This document shows positions 45,256 to 55,699 of a stretch of DNA of 64,000 bases, one piece after another (within the stretch, counting starts at the first letter, position 1; each line of letters begins with the position of its first letter). The notes under the pieces are model-generated. The model had not been told where the DNA came from, did not search any database, and saw nothing but the letters and a program-made list of their open reading frames with translations. The DNA is from Halocaridina rubra. Lineage: Eukaryota > Arthropoda > Malacostraca > Decapoda > Atyidae. The DNA lies in assembly GCA_037179515.1 (NCBI GenBank), contig JAXCGZ010003832.1:113485-177484 (forward strand), written 5' to 3'. Position numbers and translations under genes: made by a program.

Positions 45256-45415
45256 AACTGGGCTGCTGTAGCTCGGTGGTAGTGTGCGCGTGAGTCAAGA
45301 GCAGACTAACACTGGTTCGCTCCCACCATGGGGCATCCAGCCTTACTCTCCCAGCTTCATGTATGCTTGGGTCATCTACAGGGTTATTGGGAAAGGATCT
45401 TCAGGGTTACATGCA
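45256..45415 (+). mobile_element. tRNA-headed SINE (SINE-3)
   Basis: TGTAGCTCGGTGGTAGTGTG (A box) and ACACTGGTTCGCTCCC (B box) at tRNA spacing, then GGGGCATCCAGCCTTACTCT and GGGAAAGGATCTTCAGG. The body blends SINE-1 and R4 blocks. Confidence 0.6.
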
Positions 45416-45604
45416 AACTTAAATCTACACAAAGAACTGTCTTGAATAAACCTAAAGGTAAGATATAAATGACAAAGTATCTACTACTACGTCATATAAT
45501 ATAATTAACATACTTCTCTAAAAAAAAAAAAAGTGTAAATAAGGCTATTAACACTTCAGTGCTTACAATTACATACTTAGCATAAATCAATATGGTAACA
45601 TGGT

Positions 45605-45858
45605 GAGAGTGACGAGTTGAGATGGTTTGGGCATGTGCTAAGTAGGGATGGGGGATATGTTGGGAGAAGGATGCTGAATATAGAGGTATCAGGCAGGAGG
45701 GAAAGAGGTAGGCCAAAAAGGAGGTTTATGAATTTGGAGAGGGAGGACATGAAGCTGTGTGTGGTGTGACGGAGTAGGACGCAGGGAGTAGGGCAAAATG
45801 GAGACAATTAATCCGCTATGGTGACCCCTGACGTGAGAAGCCGAAAGATTTGATGATG
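45605..45858 (+). pseudogene. RTE-like LINE tail
   Basis: GTTGAGATGGTTTGGGCATG, AGGCCAAAAAGGAGGTTTAT, GGTGACCCCTGACGTGAGAA and GCCGAAAGATTTGATGATGA. Same family and same order as 32093; the end runs into GATGATGAA. Confidence 0.7.
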
Positions 45859-46251
45859 AATTAATATGGTATCATGAGTTCTTTTTTTATTATCTTATCA
45901 ATATAAACAGGCATGATTAATTTATTTAAGAAGTATTAGTAGGCACAACATCACAAAATATAAGTGCTTTAAATAATGGCTAAAACTAGATTATACTGCT
46001 AATAACTTAACTAACTTGCATTTAATCTGATACTAGCATAATCAACATTAGCATGTCTTATTTCAGACTATATTACTTTTTCCTTATATCTAAAAGCTTT
46101 TGAGTCAGTGAAGGCTTGTGCCTCCACTGTCACTAGTTAAGTAGCACCTGAACTACTATCAAATGCTAGCTGAAGGTCAAAAGAATAAAAGATAATTATG
46201 AAGCACTGAGATTGCATATCATTTTGGCAACTAAATCCAATATAAGATACT
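45859..46251. other. Intron stretch downstream of zf-O, no feature seen
   Basis: AT-rich without a recognised repeat. Confidence 0.55.
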
Positions 46252-46674
46252 TCATTCTTGTAAATTATTAGAAACTGACGTCATATGAGTTAGCATATGC
46301 GACGTTAAATATATTTTCTTTGATGTCTGATGAGGACAGTGAGGACACTTATAAGGGTTCCCTCCAGTATGAGTTCGCATGTGACTTGTCAACGCACTCT
46401 TCTGAGTTGCCGAATAGGAGCAATAAATACACGCAAACGGCCTCTCTCCAGTATGCGTACGAATGTGATTTTCCAAAAGTCCTCGGCGTATGGTTACGTA
46501 CGAACAGTATGCACATTTGAACTGCTTCTTGATCCTCTGTTTTCTCTGGGCAGGGTCTGGGGATTGGCTGAAGTCCGTGTGTTCTAAATACTGCTGTTGT
46601 GAGGTGTTCCCTTTGCCTGTAACATCATCTACAGTCCTTCGTGTCCAATACAAGCCCTCAGATGGCTGCATCAC
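46252..46674 (-). CDS. zf-O: alternative terminal exon, three C2H2 fingers
   Basis: It starts at 46674 (CGGGCCTCCTTGGCAG|GTG ATG CAG), 140 residues. Leader is Gln/Ser/Asp-rich with a basic end (RKQRIKKQ). Fingers: C54/C57/H70/H74, C82/C85/H98/H102, C110/C113/H126/H130. Linkers TGERPF and the odd TGGNPY. Helices: IRRGLLEN, TQKSALTS, SKKIYLTS. Finger 3 has His for the usual aromatic residue after the second Cys (CPHQTS), which could loosen its fold. The acceptor (CCTCCTTGGCAG) is shared with zf-P, its nearest neighbour upstream. Confidence 0.87.
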   Translation of the reverse strand: MMQPSEGLYWTRRTVDDVTGKGNTSQQQYLEHTDFSQSPDPAQRKQRIKKQFKCAYCSYVTIRRGLLENHIRTHTGERPFACIYCSYSATQKSALTSHMRTHTGGNPYKCPHCPHQTSKKIYLTSHMLTHMTSVSNNLQE

Positions 46675-47086
46675 CTGCCAAGGAGGCCCGAGTTTTATTG
46701 TAAATTTTGAAAGCTTTAAAGTAGTGCTGAATCATGCATTTCATACTTAAATAAACATTAGCAAACATTCAAGCATATATCTTTCGAAGCTTTAAGCTTC
46801 AAACAGTTTCTTTATTAACATTTCTTTCTGCGTCTAAATTGATAATGAAAACTTATGGTCTGCATATCTTCTGGTAGCAATGGAGCTTTCTATACTCATA
46901 CTTGGCTTCAAAGGTAAATTTTGTGGGCTCGGTGTGATAAACACAGACGAACATCAAATTTTAACTTCAGCCAAGAAATTTATTATATAATCCACGACAC
47001 CAAGTAAGATTATTAATATCTCTCTTTTCTACTGATCAGTTACATAAAATTCCACTGAATGTTCCAGAGATTTCAGTCAATAGCTC
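46675..47086. other. Intron between zf-P and zf-O, no feature seen
   Basis: No repeat family is recognised. Confidence 0.6.
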
Positions 47087-47512
47087 TTAATTACCAGGCT
47101 TATTCTCAGATCTGTGAATCCGCATATGCACAGTCAAGAATTTGGCCTTAGTTGTCTGATAAGGACAGTGAGCACACTTGAAAGCCTTGTCTTTGGAATG
47201 CGTTCTCATGTGAACTTGTAAGGTGCTCCTTTGTCCAGCCCTATAAGGACAATGCTCGCAGGCAAAAGGCCTTTCTCCAGTATGAACACGCATGTGACGT
47301 ATGTGTGATGCCTTGCTCTTAGCCGTGTAAGAGCACCATGAACAGCTGTATTCGCTTTCTGACTTGTTTTCGATCATTTCAGTTGTGAGAAAACTCGTTG
47401 GGTCGAGTGGATCATCTCCAGACTCCTGCAACGTGGCACTGTCTTCCTCGTCATCTTCACCGCCGTCTGCAGTTGCCGAAGTCATAGATGTTTGTCTGTG
47501 AGACCGCACCAC
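47087..47512 (-). CDS. zf-P: alternative terminal exon, three C2H2 fingers, acidic leader
   Basis: It starts at 47512 (TAAGCCTCCTTGGCAG|GTG GTG CGG), 141 residues. The leader has a strongly acidic run (GGEDDEEDS, then SGDDPLDP). Fingers: C57/C60/H73/H77, C85/C88/H101/H105, C113/C116/H129/H133. Linkers TGERPF and the divergent SKDKAF. In finger 1 the helix Leu is replaced (KASHIRH), an uncommon change at a core position. Helix 2 GQRSTLQV, helix 3 TKAKFLTV. It shares its acceptor with zf-O and the FLT.HM.[TI]H pattern of the last finger, so the two may be old duplicates. Confidence 0.87.
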   Translation of the reverse strand: MVRSHRQTSMTSATADGGEDDEEDSATLQESGDDPLDPTSFLTTEMIENKSESEYSCSWCSYTAKSKASHIRHMRVHTGERPFACEHCPYRAGQRSTLQVHMRTHSKDKAFKCAHCPYQTTKAKFLTVHMRIHRSENKPGN

Positions 47513-47564
47513 CTGCCAAGGAGGCTTAGATTACTGAGAGTTGTAAATACTTTTACATACATGT

Positions 47565-47745
47565 GCTATGTATGCAATTCACCTCGTAAGGGGGTGGCCG
47601 AGTCAATGCACACACATTCAACATTAAGCCAAACATACCTCGATCCCGCCTCTTAGCTCCTTGGGGATAGAGAACTAAGAGAACAGATCAAAGTATGTTT
47701 GGCTTATGGTGAATGTGCTTTGACTCAGCCACCCCCATGCAAGTA
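47565..47745. repeat. R4 copy with inverted second half
   Basis: GGGGGTGGCCGAGTCAATGC...CTTGGGGATAGA is followed by CAAAGTATGTTTGGCTTATG and CTTTGACTCAGCCACCCCCA, the reverse of the first part, giving an imperfect hairpin. Confidence 0.65.
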
Positions 47746-48109
47746 TTTTTAACAATAATAATTTAATGCCATACACTTAATTTTTAAATGTTAATGTCAA
47801 CTCATTTGAAAAAAAATTATTTGTAATCAAACTTTTGTCTCGTTTTGAGTTAATACTACCCAAATGGACACCAAGGTAGTTTGTTCAAAAGGATTAAGAA
47901 CATGGTTTCATATTTGCATTAGTATGCAGTTTCAAAATTACAGTACTAAAAAGGGTTTGGCCTTCCATTGTCAAGAAAATTATTAACATTGTCGTCTTGA
48001 AGTTAATGATAGGAAAACACATCACAATTAAACTTCTCAAATAGTGCCTTTTTCTAAGTAAATAAATCAATTTCCCACTGTCTCGTTTCATTACCGATTA
48101 AAATAGGCA

Positions 48110-48262
48110 AATAACTAGAGGGTCAGTGATTTCCTATACCTCTACCTGATAATTCATACCAGGTAGAGGGGGCTTGGACCAAGTCATATGGTAGGTATAT
48201 AATCAGGCTCTGTGCTATTACTGGCCCTTGCCTCTACATTTCATTATAGAGACCTTTAACCT
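48110..48262. repeat. R8 copy
   Basis: AGAGGGTCAGTGATTTCCTA, TAGAGGGGGCTTGGACCAAG and CCCTTGCCTCTACATTTCAT match 30960-31145. Confidence 0.65.
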
Positions 48263-48569
48263 TAAACCTTCCCGGTAAGAATATCTATATTTTTATCTCC
48301 AAACCTGGAGAGAGACTGTCGCATGGCGATCTAGATAAATAACATCCATAATGGCCCTTTACTCCCCAAGAGTTATCCTGCCTTTAAGCAAGAACATCAG
48401 AATATGAACTTGGAGACAGCTTTGCACAGCATTTATGACAACATACTTAATATTATCAGTATCAGCAAGTTTGATATTATTTTATAAGTCACTGCTATTG
48501 CCTGGATATATTTGGATTTGCCGGGCAACTTTTATATATAAATGTGAATGTTACTATTAGCACATTAAT

Positions 48570-48716
48570 GGGGGACCGCAGGATTGCAGTAGTTGGAGCA
48601 CTCAATTTGGGAAGTAACATACCCGTGCTCAAGCCCATCAAGGGTATTAGGAAGGGCATCCAACCTTAATACCTACTCTTGTCTATTCACCAAGGACAGA
48701 TATTCTAAAGCGGTGT
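48570..48716 (+). mobile_element. SINE-1 copy cut by a pogo-like element
   Basis: The head GGGGGACCGCAGGATTGCAG...CCCGTGCTCAAGCCC and body GGAAGGGCATCCAACCTTAA run until about 48716, where a TA site and a new element begin. Confidence 0.7.
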
Positions 48717-48717
48717 A

Positions 48718-49981
48718 CAATGATCCCCCGCTGGATTGCGTTTTCACTGTACCACTTTTTTTTTTTTTTTGTCAAATTATTATTCTATTTTTTGGGTATA
48801 TGCAACAATATTAAAATATTAAAAAAATTAAAATTCTCAGTATTTTCATTTTTTTATTGTAAAAAACAATTTCATAATGTAATTGATAAAAAAAAATTTA
48901 TTTCCCAGCCTACGAATAATAAAACCGTAAGAAATAGTAAAAAACAAATTTAGATATACGTACGTACAGTATAACTCACAGTATTGCATCATGCGAAATA
49001 ATGTCCGATAGCGTACAATGTATTGGGGTCGCAGCTACATAAGCTAGCATATATATTTATATTTCCAGTAGTTTCATGATTTTATTGATTAAAAAAACGT
49101 ATATCTTAGCCTAAGAATAATAAAACAGTAAAAATAGTAAAAAACATAAATACTAACAGTATTACAACATGTACAATACGATACCGCTATCAGCGTTTCG
49201 GACAAAGGCTCGTTCAGTCTAACTGACGTGTGCGCCGTTCACGTTGTGCTTATTAATACATTTTGCTTGTGATTTTTTTACTCGCATATTTTAACCTTTG
49301 CAATGCCTCCCAAGCATCCTTCATCTTCTAAGGCTTCTTGTAGTGAGCCTAAGCGGCAAAGGAAAATGTTAACCATAACAGATAAGGTAAGTTTACCTGT
49401 TGTTGTTGTTGTTTGAGGTTAAAGCCAACCTTGTGTTGGCACGGGCCCTTGTTCAAAGAACGGCCCGTAGGTTAGAGGTTATACCTCTTGGTTTGTTTTA
49501 TCACCTTGGTGGTTCGAAAGTTTCCAAGGTGGTGAGATGTGTGTCTATGTTGTCAAGTATTTCCTTAACAATTTTCGCTGCATGAACTGTCGCATTGGTG
49601 TGTTGTGGTTCCATGTTTAATCCGTTCCTTAAGCTGTTTGTCTTTGGACATTCTAAAAGATAATTTACGTTGCATGCTGTTATTTATAAAGTAAAGGGTG
49701 GTTTTTTAACAGTGAAGGGAGGGTTTATACAGTAAACGTAAAAATAATTGTAAAACACCTATGTACATGAGTATGTCATATAAATTTACGCTTGCATGCT
49801 GTTATTTATGAAGTAAAGGGTGGTTTGTTAACAGTACAGGGAGGGTTTATACAGTTTATACAGTGTAAACGTAAAAATAAATTAAAATATCTATGTCCAT
49901 ATAGGCTGATCCTACTCCGCGATTTTCCTGTCTCGCGCCGGGTCCCGGAACCGAACCCTCGCGATAATGGAAGGAACACTG
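48718..49981 (+). mobile_element. Pogo/Tigger-like DNA transposon, internally deleted
   Basis: The right end, read inward, is CAGTGTTCCTTCCATTATCG then CGAGGGTTCGGTTCCGGGAC, the style of Tigger ends (CAGT..., CGCGGGGGATCGGTTCC). The left candidate CAATGATCCCCCGCTGGATT is weaker. TA flanks both. Inside, a 28-codon frame at 49303 looks like a Tigger transposase start. Two internal duplications occur (49673-49770 with 49795-49900; 48899-48950 with 49101-49150). The catalytic part is missing. Confidence 0.5.
49303..49386 (+). pseudogene. Transposase N-terminus remnant (CENP-B/Tigger type)
   Basis: ATG CCT CCC AAG ... reads MPPKHPSSSKASCSEPKRQR then KMLTITDK, followed by GTAAGT. It matches the way Tigger/jerky-type transposases open: a basic Pro/Ser-rich start, KRQRK, then a 'LT..EK' helix of the CENP-B DNA-binding domain. 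The rest of that domain is not found downstream. Confidence 0.5.
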
Positions 49982-50081
49982 TATTTGAAATTTTCCTTGT
50001 CCCTCACAACATGCTCCTAAACTTGGCATCTACATTACCTTCATTTGTATATAAATTCATCTACCTTCAAGTTTGCTGTTT

Positions 50082-50230
50082 TATATGTCAAAATTAATCC
50101 CCATTCGAAGAGGGATGGAGACACATTGGAGCAGGTGTATTAATGAGGGATGCCCCAACAGTGGGCTAAAACATAAGTTTGTCACTTCCCAAGTCGAACA
50201 CCTTAACTAATGAGCTATGTTGGTCCCCAT
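50082..50230 (-). mobile_element. SINE-1 copy, reversed
   Basis: TATGTCAAAATTAATCCCCA, GAGGGATGCCCCAACAGTGG, AGTTTGTCACTTCCCAAGTC and the reversed head ending TGTTGGTCCCC. Confidence 0.7.
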
Positions 50231-50383
50231 CTATTGTTATCACGTATGTTTCAAAAATATTAAAAAATACAGGTCATAAAACAGAAAAATTTTAACTTTT
50301 TGGTACCTGGAATTTAAAAATAAAAAATATCTATTGCAATTTCACATCAGTATTTGCAGCTGATTTTGTTAAGTGTTAAAATA

Positions 50384-50666
50384 CAAGGGTCCTCAACTTA
50401 AGTCACAGTACCGTTCCTTAAGACATGTCACAACCCGTTTTCTAAGTAGGAACACCAAAATAAGCACCTATGTCACCCACCTATGCTAATGCAGTAGTAA
50501 GATTTCTCCCTTTTCCGAGTATTTCACGATGATGGTTTTCCTTTTCTTTAAAGCACTGCCATCAAAATAATCTGCATTATGCTTGGAGACATAATACATG
50601 CCAAAAATTATCAAAAAAGAGGCAAAATACTTTATGAGATATACATCGTAACTACAAGGACCCCTG
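50384..50666. mobile_element. MITE (GGGTCCTCAACTT family), 283 bp, uninterrupted
   Basis: Ends CAAGGGTCCTCAACTTAAGT and AACTACAAGGACCCCTG, with TA on both sides. It is the reference for the split copy at 10143. Confidence 0.75.
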
Positions 50667-50896
50667 TATCATGATAACGACCGGCAAAAGTATATTTTAC
50701 TCCAAATTACCAGCATACATATATAATTTGAGAGGGGCAAAATGACATTTCAAATATTTTATCTCATTGCAAATTTTATTTAATTTAATATTATAATTAC
50801 CATTATTGCTTAGATGACTTGAACACTTGGCATTGATGGTAAATCTGAATGGTGAGGAGGATCTGTTCATACAAATATTAAACTAAAGAAGAGATA

Positions 50897-51085
50897 GAAG
50901 GATGAGGTCCTTGAAGTAGGTTACAAGCATGGTTGGTTTGGGGACATGGTGAGAGATGAGACTGATATGGTTTGGGCATGTGCTGAGGATAGCTGAGGGG
51001 TATGTTGGGAGAAGGAAGCAGAGTATGGAGCTGCCAGGCAGGAGGGGCAAAGACAGGCCAAAGAGGAAGTTTATGGATGTGGTGA
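50897..51085 (+). pseudogene. RTE-like LINE tail
   Basis: GATATGGTTTGGGCATGTGC, GCTGCCAGGCAGGAGGGGCA and AGGCCAAAGAGGAAGTTTAT; truncated before the GATGAT end. Confidence 0.65.
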
Positions 51086-51348
51086 AAACATAAGTACGAC
51101 AAACTATTAAAAGTATCAACAATGAGTGAATTTTTTTTCTTCACTGTATCTTGTGTAGCGGTTACTGCTTGATAAAAGGAAAGAGACGATATTTATGGAA
51201 TACCGAAATCATTAAGAAAAACTAATGATGTATCTAATACTTATACAAATAAAATATACTGTATAGCTTAATGAGACCCGATATGAGAGATCACTGGATT
51301 GTGAGGAAGCAAATTATAAACCAATATACAATTGTTCACTTAAAGGTA

Positions 51349-51475
51349 AACAATTGTATATAGGAAAATAAATACTGTACTGCATATAACCAAAACCTTT
51401 GCAAACAAGTTGAAATAATTGTATATAGGAAAATAAAAACATAACCAGCACCTCTGCAAAACAAATTTACTTCCA
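51349..51475. repeat. Short direct duplication
   Basis: CAATTGTATATAGGAAAATA and ATAACCA..ACCT.TGCAAA occur twice about 73 bases apart. Confidence 0.65.
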
Positions 51476-51642
51476 TAAATAACTGAGAACACAAATGACG
51501 CATCAGTGATCCTAACTTTTAGTCTCACAGCAAATAAAAAAATCAAACTTATAAAGTGCATCAATGTCTTGGTTAGTTAACTTAAGAGCATATTAAAAAT
51601 TTATTTTTCTTCCACTCGTTTGAAAATTAGTATGTAGTAGAC

Positions 51643-51978
51643 TCATTTGTTCTTCTCGTGAGTAAGAATATGATTCTTGAGAGAAGATTTCTGGGTGGCT
51701 CTATATGGACACAGGTGGCAGGGAAACGGTCTCTCTCCGGTGTGTCTCCGAATGTGGCCCTCTAATATTACCTTCTGAGACGCACTGTACGAGCAATACG
51801 GACAGGTAAAGGGTCTCTCTCCCGTGTGTCTCAGCATGTGCCGTTTGAAATTATACGACTCAGGGGTTGAATACGAACAGTGAGGGCATTGATGGATCTT
51901 GATGGCCGAGGGATTAGCCTGCCAGAATCTCCCAAGTGATCTGCTCAGAGTCCAAGGAGCATCTCCTGGTGGATCCAC
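51643..51978 (-). CDS. zf-Q: alternative terminal exon, three C2H2 fingers (pair with zf-R)
   Basis: It starts at 51978 (AAACCCTCTTCAACAG|GTG GAT CCA), 111 residues. Fingers: C31/C34/H47/H51, C59/C62/H75/H79, C87/C90/H103/H107. Linkers TGERPF throughout. Helices: PESYNFKR (Phe in the Leu position), SQKVILEG, TQKSSLKN. Finger 1 ESYNFKRHMLRHTGERPF is identical to that of zf-R, and both exons are 111 residues, so they are a recent duplicate pair that differs mainly in the second and third helices. Confidence 0.9.
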   Translation of the reverse strand: MDPPGDAPWTLSRSLGRFWQANPSAIKIHQCPHCSYSTPESYNFKRHMLRHTGERPFTCPYCSYSASQKVILEGHIRRHTGERPFPCHLCPYRATQKSSLKNHILTHEKNK

Positions 51979-53105
51979 CTGTTGAAGAGGGTTTTATCTT
52001 ACTTCTGGGTAATTTCTGTCATGTGGTATAACCAGTTCACCCCCAACAGTTAAAATTTTTTTACAGAGGCCATTTTTATCTTATACATTGCTTTGGGGCT
52101 TGAGCAAAGATTAGTTCACTAACTTAAATTGTTCTTCAAGTTCCTACAAGTTTTTAGAAATATTACGATTATTTATTTCAAAACGAGTTTATGAAGATAA
52201 ATATTATATCTCTCCTCCAACTATACACCTTTCATTTTATTTTTTTATCACACAAGTATTATAAAATACAGTATATAAAAGCTACATATATTTGCAATAT
52301 AAAATTATCCACTGCTAATTTTTATTCTCTTTAAAAAGGAAATATAGAATGGTAGTATGAAATAGAGAAAATATATTTCCAAATAAAACTGTACACCACT
52401 GTTTTATTCACTTTCAAAAAAAAATAAAAAATAGAGGTATGGAAAAGAAACGAAACATTTCTATCTGTATTGATGTCATTCAAAACCTATGAAACATAAT
52501 ATACAATTTTAGAAAATGTACAAGTGTCATATAAAAACATCTTACAGTAAAATAATGTACTCCAATTTTAAGCTTCAGCACCGAACCTTAATACCAACAA
52601 CTTTATTCCAAATTTTTATTGTGTCAATAATCTCTTAAATGAAAATTTTAAGCAACTTTTCCTCTTCCAGTGTTTTCTGCACAACCATATTCAAAATTTG
52701 TTTGTCCCTCTTCAACAAAGATTTTCACTCAAAGACACGTCAATTTTCATTGAAGAGCCAAAATCACTTCTTTTTTTGGGTAACTGTAGTTTAGGAACTA
52801 GCTTGATTATACAATTAAGTAAGAGGTTTCTCGGCAAAACTTATTCAGAAACTGAATTTATGTATCTCCTTGGCTTGAGATGTTTGTGCAATATGCAAAA
52901 CTAAAAGATCTATCTCCTGTGTACCAAATGAAATGATCCGATTCAATACTTGAGTAATATCAAGGTTGGCACGAGAAAGGTCATTTAAATACTTGAGTAT
53001 TAATGAAGTGAGCACATGAAAGGTCATTCTCTGATTCTCCTTAACACACACTTTAGTTCTTCAAATAATATATGACTATTCCTCTTTCATATTACATGAA
53101 ATCTC
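51979..53105. other. Intron between zf-R and zf-Q, no repeat recognised
   Basis: AT-rich. A short plus-strand frame at 52698-52904 has no recognisable domain and is probably chance. Confidence 0.55.
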
Positions 53106-53441
53106 TCATTCATTATTCCTCGCATGAACGCTCATATGTGTGTTCAATGCTGACCTCTGAGTCGCTCTATAAGAACACAAATGACATGGATATGGTCTCT
53201 CTCCAGTGTGCGTTCGAATGTGAGCTTGCAGCGTCTCTTTTAAGGTGGCGCTATAGGGGCAATACGAACATGAGAAAGGCCGCTCTCCCGTGTGTCTGAG
53301 CATGTGCCTTTTAAAATTATAAGATTCGTAAGTCGAGTAAGAACAATGCGAACACTGGTGTTTCTTGAGGGATGAAGCATGACTCTGATAGCTTTTTGTA
53401 GGTGCTCTAAGGGTCCACTCTGTATCCGCTAGTTGAGCCAC
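53106..53441 (-). CDS. zf-R: alternative terminal exon, three C2H2 fingers (pair with zf-Q)
   Basis: It starts at 53441 (TAACACTCTCCAACAG|GTG GCT CAA), 111 residues. Fingers: C30/C33/H46/H50, C58/C61/H74/H78, C86/C89/H102/H106; TGERPF/TGERPY linkers. Helices: YESYNFKR, TLKETLQA, TQRSALNT. Compared with zf-Q, finger 1 contact residues are kept while finger 2 (KETLQA against KVILEG) and finger 3 (RSALNT against KSSLKN) differ at contact positions, which suggests that specificity changed after duplication. The leaders differ apart from WTLR/WTLSR. Confidence 0.9.
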   Translation of the reverse strand: MAQLADTEWTLRAPTKSYQSHASSLKKHQCSHCSYSTYESYNFKRHMLRHTGERPFSCSYCPYSATLKETLQAHIRTHTGERPYPCHLCSYRATQRSALNTHMSVHARNNE

Positions 53442-53509
53442 CTGTTGGAGAGTGTTAAGGCTTATTATAGTACCTCCAGATGAGAGAGTAGATGAATACA
53501 TCTATTACA

Positions 53510-53700
53510 TTTCCCCCTAAGGGGTGGAAGAATACCTCATCCATGCTTCCCTGTGCATTGTAAATGTCGACTACATGAGGCAGAGCAAGGGGACTTAGGA
53601 AGCCCCTCCTTTGTATTTTTCTGCCACATAGTGTCAAGGTCTTTGCTTCAACGAAGCCACTCCCCTTATAAGGGGGATTATGGCTTTCGTATAGAGAGAT
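53510..53700. repeat. R6 copy
   Basis: CCCTGTGCATTGTAAATGTC, GAGGCAGAGCAAGGGGACTT, CAACGAAGCCACTCCCCTTA and GGGGGATTATGGCTTTCGTA, directly upstream of zf-R's acceptor. Confidence 0.6.
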
Positions 53701-54089
53701 TATACTCCAACAATTATTCAACACAAATCTTTCTGTATGTGGCCTTCACTAACTCATGTTACCTATTCTACAACATACCTTTACCTAAAATTCATCCGTT
53801 TCAGAATTAATCTATGCAAACTGTAAATTATGGTCTACCTCCCATATGTTGTTAAATTCTAATAAAGCTTTTACATTCAGTGCAAATCTTAAACATCTGA
53901 AATTTAAATACATATTGAATATATATGGTTCAAATACTGCATCAGACTGGCTCGAGCAATGTATATTTAAAACTACTTTCTTTGCAACTTGTTCCAATTT
54001 TTTGCATCACGAACAAAGCTGTAATTTACAGAATGTTGCAAATCTGTATCAGTTTCAGAATTTGTTTTTAAAAACAAACTTCCTTATGG

Positions 54090-54320
54090 CACTCAAGATA
54101 GGATCCACTAATTATTATTATTATAAGCCAAGCAACAAGGCCAGGCAGATAAAGTCAAAGACTATAAACAAGATGGCTCCACCAGGGGAAGCAACATGGC
54201 GAGGGAAAGGAAAGAGAGAAGACAGAAAAAACTATATAAAATACAATTCCAAATTGCAATAAAGGCATCATTCTAATATAATTTTGAAAATGCAGCATCA
54301 AAGTCTGCTTAGTAAGCATT
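54090..54320. repeat. Dispersed repeat R7 (also 56410-56630)
   Basis: AAGCCAAGCAACAAGGCCAG, GACTATAAACAAGATGGCTC and GCATCAAAGTCTGCTTAGTA recur at 56424-56625. Fragments of the same family are near 28480 (forward) and 42990-43045 (reverse). Confidence 0.65.
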
Positions 54321-55179
54321 TATTTGTGGCTAGCTTACACTTCTGAAGCTCGAATGACTCAACAAAATGGCGAGATATGTCTTGGGCTTTATAGTGGTGA
54401 TTGGAAGGTGATCCTAGACTGATAGCTATTCATCACTCCTGAATACCAAGTGTTTTTTTTTGTACAGTTTATATTAAAGTTTCTAGCCAATGGCATTCAT
54501 TAATATATTTATTATATTTGCAAATTTACATACACTTTTATTAATCAGTAATCTTCATGACACGAACGAAATAATACAAAGACTAATCCACACTTTTAAA
54601 GGCATGAAGGAAAAAATAAGTTCTACAAATTATCACCCTCCCATGGGCCTTATCAGGATGAGGCCTGTTGGAGGGTGAAATTTTTTGAGAGCATATATAG
54701 TTTCCTTTAAGCCTTTCAAAACGTAAGTTTAATCTTCACATATTCTGTATAGGAACTCTAATATTAGTGACTTGAATTCATTACGGTTATCGGTTTGTAT
54801 ATCACTAAATTAGTAGATATTTCAATATACACAACACGGCTTTATATTCCCATCACATAGTCTATCACTTTTACAAGTATAATCTGTATAAAACAGCAAA
54901 ATGCAGCTACGAGCGGATAAGCTTACTGTTACTTAATAAAAACAAATCATTAACAACATAAAAACTAATATCCAACTTCACACAATAAAGTCCTTCCAAA
55001 ATACCTAGGAAAATACAACCACTTTACATGGCACTAAGAAGTCTGAATTTATTAAATGGCACAATTACAACGGGCCTATAGTTCAGTTATAGTTTCCACT
55101 CCCAGGTAGGCTTTTCAGCCTTTCAATGGGATCAATCCAACAACCAATCCCTGAGAAAGTGTGGCTTACAAACTAAGAC

Positions 55180-55275
55180 TGGTGCCTTTCCTTACATCCC
55201 ACAGTGGTCTCTCGATTGTGGGTCTGTCAACTCAGGAGTCATACACGCTGATCAGTCGGGCATCCTGGTCCCCTA
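55180..55275 (-). mobile_element. SINE-1 fragment, reversed
   Basis: CTTTCCTTACATCCCACAGT, GGGTCTGTCAACTCAGGAGT and the closing GGGCATCCTGGTCCCC. It ends about 30 bases from the stop of zf-S. Confidence 0.55.
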
Positions 55276-55305
55276 CTGATATATATATCCGAAAATGGGC
55301 TTTCC

Positions 55306-55638
55306 TCAGCCTTTGTATGGCTGTAGATCAATGTGCTTTTGCAGATGGAACCGCAAAGATGCTTTGTGAGTTGATCTGTAATCGCAAAAATTACAAGCAT
55401 ACGGCTTTTCTCCCGTGTGCTGTTTCATGTGTCCCTTTAAAGTATCCTTTCTAGATGCTCTGTATGGGCACAACGAACAGGCGTGAGGCTTCTCTCCGGT
55501 ATGTCTCAGCATGTGTCTCTTGAGGACATTGAAATCCAGTGTATTATAATCACAGTATGGGCATTTAAAAGCCTTCAGTGCCCTGTCCACGAATAATCTC
55601 CTGTCGTCCCATGTGTGGTCCTGAGATACGCCGGTTAT
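55306..55638 (-). CDS. zf-S: alternative terminal exon, three C2H2 fingers
   Basis: It starts at 55638 (CAGGTTCCTCAACAG|ATA ACC GGC), 110 residues; no ATG begins the frame, and the leader before the first Cys is only 25 residues. Fingers: C26/C29/H42/H46, C54/C57/H70/H74, C82/C85/H98/H102 with TGEKPH and TGEKPY linkers. Helices: DFNVLKR, SRKDTLKG, THKASLRF. Finger 1 ends RHMLRHTGEKP like finger 1 of zf-Q/R and V. The first residues ITGVSQDHTWDD are acidic. Tail IDLQPYKG. Confidence 0.87.
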   Translation of the reverse strand: MTGVSQDHTWDDRRLFVDRALKAFKCPYCDYNTLDFNVLKRHMLRHTGEKPHACSLCPYRASRKDTLKGHMKQHTGEKPYACNFCDYRSTHKASLRFHLQKHIDLQPYKG

Positions 55639-55699
55639 CTGTTGAGGAACCTGGATCTTAATTTATTGTTATCAGGGCACAATTTCAGTATAAGTTTTT

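Noticed and set aside
53846..54262. Plus-strand 138-residue frame
   Set aside because: It is Asn/Phe/Lys-rich as expected from AT-rich DNA and runs into repeat R7.
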